Source of the DNA: Chloroflexi bacterium RBG_19FT_COMBO_48_23 | GTDB lineage: Bacteria; Chloroflexota; Dehalococcoidia; GIF9; UBA5620 | Reading direction: 5' to 3' | DNA length: 7,153 nt | Assembly: GCA_001795315.1 (NCBI GenBank) | Contig: MGOH01000002.1 | Coordinates: 1-7,153, forward strand | Shown: one piece after another, positions 7,023 to 7,153 of the stretch | Layout: every line of letters begins with the position of its first letter | Numbering within the stretch: the first letter of the stretch is position 1 | The notes under the pieces: generated by a model | Databases searched by the model: none | What the model was told of the DNA's origin: nothing | The model's input: only the letters and a program-made list of their open reading frames with translations | Made by a program: the position numbers and the translations under genes

Positions 7023-7045
7023 ATTCTTCAACAGGCTCAAAGTGA
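7023..7045. repeat. Degenerate half copy of the preceding hairpin repeat
   Basis: This 23-base segment matches the right arm at 6974-6996 in 20 of 23 positions and in the same orientation, 49 bases downstream. It has no matching left arm nearby, so it looks like a partial duplication or a decayed second element. Confidence 0.65.
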
Positions 7046-7072
7046 CACGTAGATGGACAGTTCTTCATTTTC

Positions 7073-7095
7073 CCCTCTCCCTTGATGGGAGAGGG
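7073..7095. repeat. Short dispersed-repeat hairpin, C/T-rich arm with G/A-rich arm
   Basis: CCCTCTCCC (7073-7081) and GGGAGAGGG (7087-7095) form a perfect 9-bp stem around the loop TTGAT. No T-run follows on the plus strand, so it is not a standard terminator for the upstream gene. From memory the pattern, including the AGGGTG repeats after it, recurs between genes in diverse bacteria. Confidence 0.7.
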
Positions 7096-7107
7096 TCAGG
7101 GTGAGGG
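7087..7107 (+). promoter_or_regulatory. Four-tract G-quadruplex motif over the ribosome site of the downstream gene
   Basis: GGG tracts at 7087-7089, 7093-7095, 7099-7101 and 7105-7107 are separated by three-base loops AGA, TCA and TGA, an ideal G3N3 pattern. It is on the coding strand and ends two bases before the ATG at 7110, covering every G-rich stretch that could bind the ribosome. The first two tracts also form the right arm of the 7073-7095 hairpin, so the two structures exclude each other. Folding and a regulatory effect are inferred. Confidence 0.5.
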
Positions 7108-7109
7108 TG

Positions 7110-7153
7110 ATGTTCGTTATCGGCATCACAGGCAACTTCGGCACCGGCAAGAC
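7110..7153 (+). CDS. P-loop protein, N-terminus only; possibly dephospho-CoA kinase
   Basis: Only 14 complete codons and two bases are present, reading MFVIGITGNFGTGK, and the next codon (AC-) must be Thr. This is a first beta strand followed at once by a Walker A loop, GNFGTGKT, as in small nucleotide kinases. The spacing from the N-terminus resembles dephospho-CoA kinase (CoaE), the last step of CoA synthesis, but the fragment is too short to separate this from other P-loop families. ATG at 7110 is preferred; in-frame GTG codons lie at 7107 and 7101. The gene starts directly at the edge of the repeat, which supplies its ribosome site. Confidence 0.55.
   Translation, partial: MFVIGITGNFGTGK

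Noticed and set aside
6914..7109. CRISPR array
   Set aside because: The repeat units are unequal, diverged and inverted, with no regular spacers and no cas genes.

Overview
The window looks like ordinary chromosomal DNA from an uncultured bacterium, most likely a Chloroflexota member close to Dehalococcoidia. That placement is an inference. It rests on a CetZ/FtsZ-like tubulin homologue beside housekeeping genes, a complete AMMECR1-Memo-radical SAM trio, an acyl-CoA dehydrogenase, and two short dispersed repeats of a kind I remember from such genomes. There are no phage, transposase, CRISPR or RNA genes.

Positions 5521 down to 1 form one tightly packed minus-strand gene series of six genes. 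In transcription order they are: radical SAM enzyme (amrS), Memo-family protein (amrB), AMMECR1-domain protein (amrA), a divergent tubulin/FtsZ-superfamily protein, the AAA+ replication-recombination ATPase RarA, and an alpha/beta hydrolase cut by the left edge. Junctions are an ATGA overlap, 26 bp, 47 bp, 1 bp and a CTGA overlap. A TATAAT box lies 23 bp upstream of amrS. A second, better promoter (TTGACA, 17 bp, extended -10) lies in the 47-bp gap before the tubulin-like gene, so the last three genes may also be transcribed separately. The hydrolase has no ATG, GTG or TTG start near its conserved N-terminus; CTG overlapping the rarA stop is the only good candidate.

Positions 5522-5702 are a divergent intergenic region with possible promoters in both directions and two near-identical Shine-Dalgarno sites in front of the plus-strand gene. 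Positions 5703-6869 encode an acyl-CoA dehydrogenase. Its usual catalytic Glu appears to be Asp, and its substrate is unknown.

Positions 6870-7109 are non-coding and filled by repeats: a hairpin-forming element, a degenerate half copy of it, and a second hairpin whose right arm begins a four-tract G-quadruplex motif. That motif ends two bases before the ATG of a P-loop protein cut by the right edge, possibly dephospho-CoA kinase.

The most thought-provoking feature is the linkage of Memo and AMMECR1 relatives to a tubulin-family protein. Eukaryotic Memo is known for effects on microtubules, so the neighbourhood suggests a testable, unproven link.
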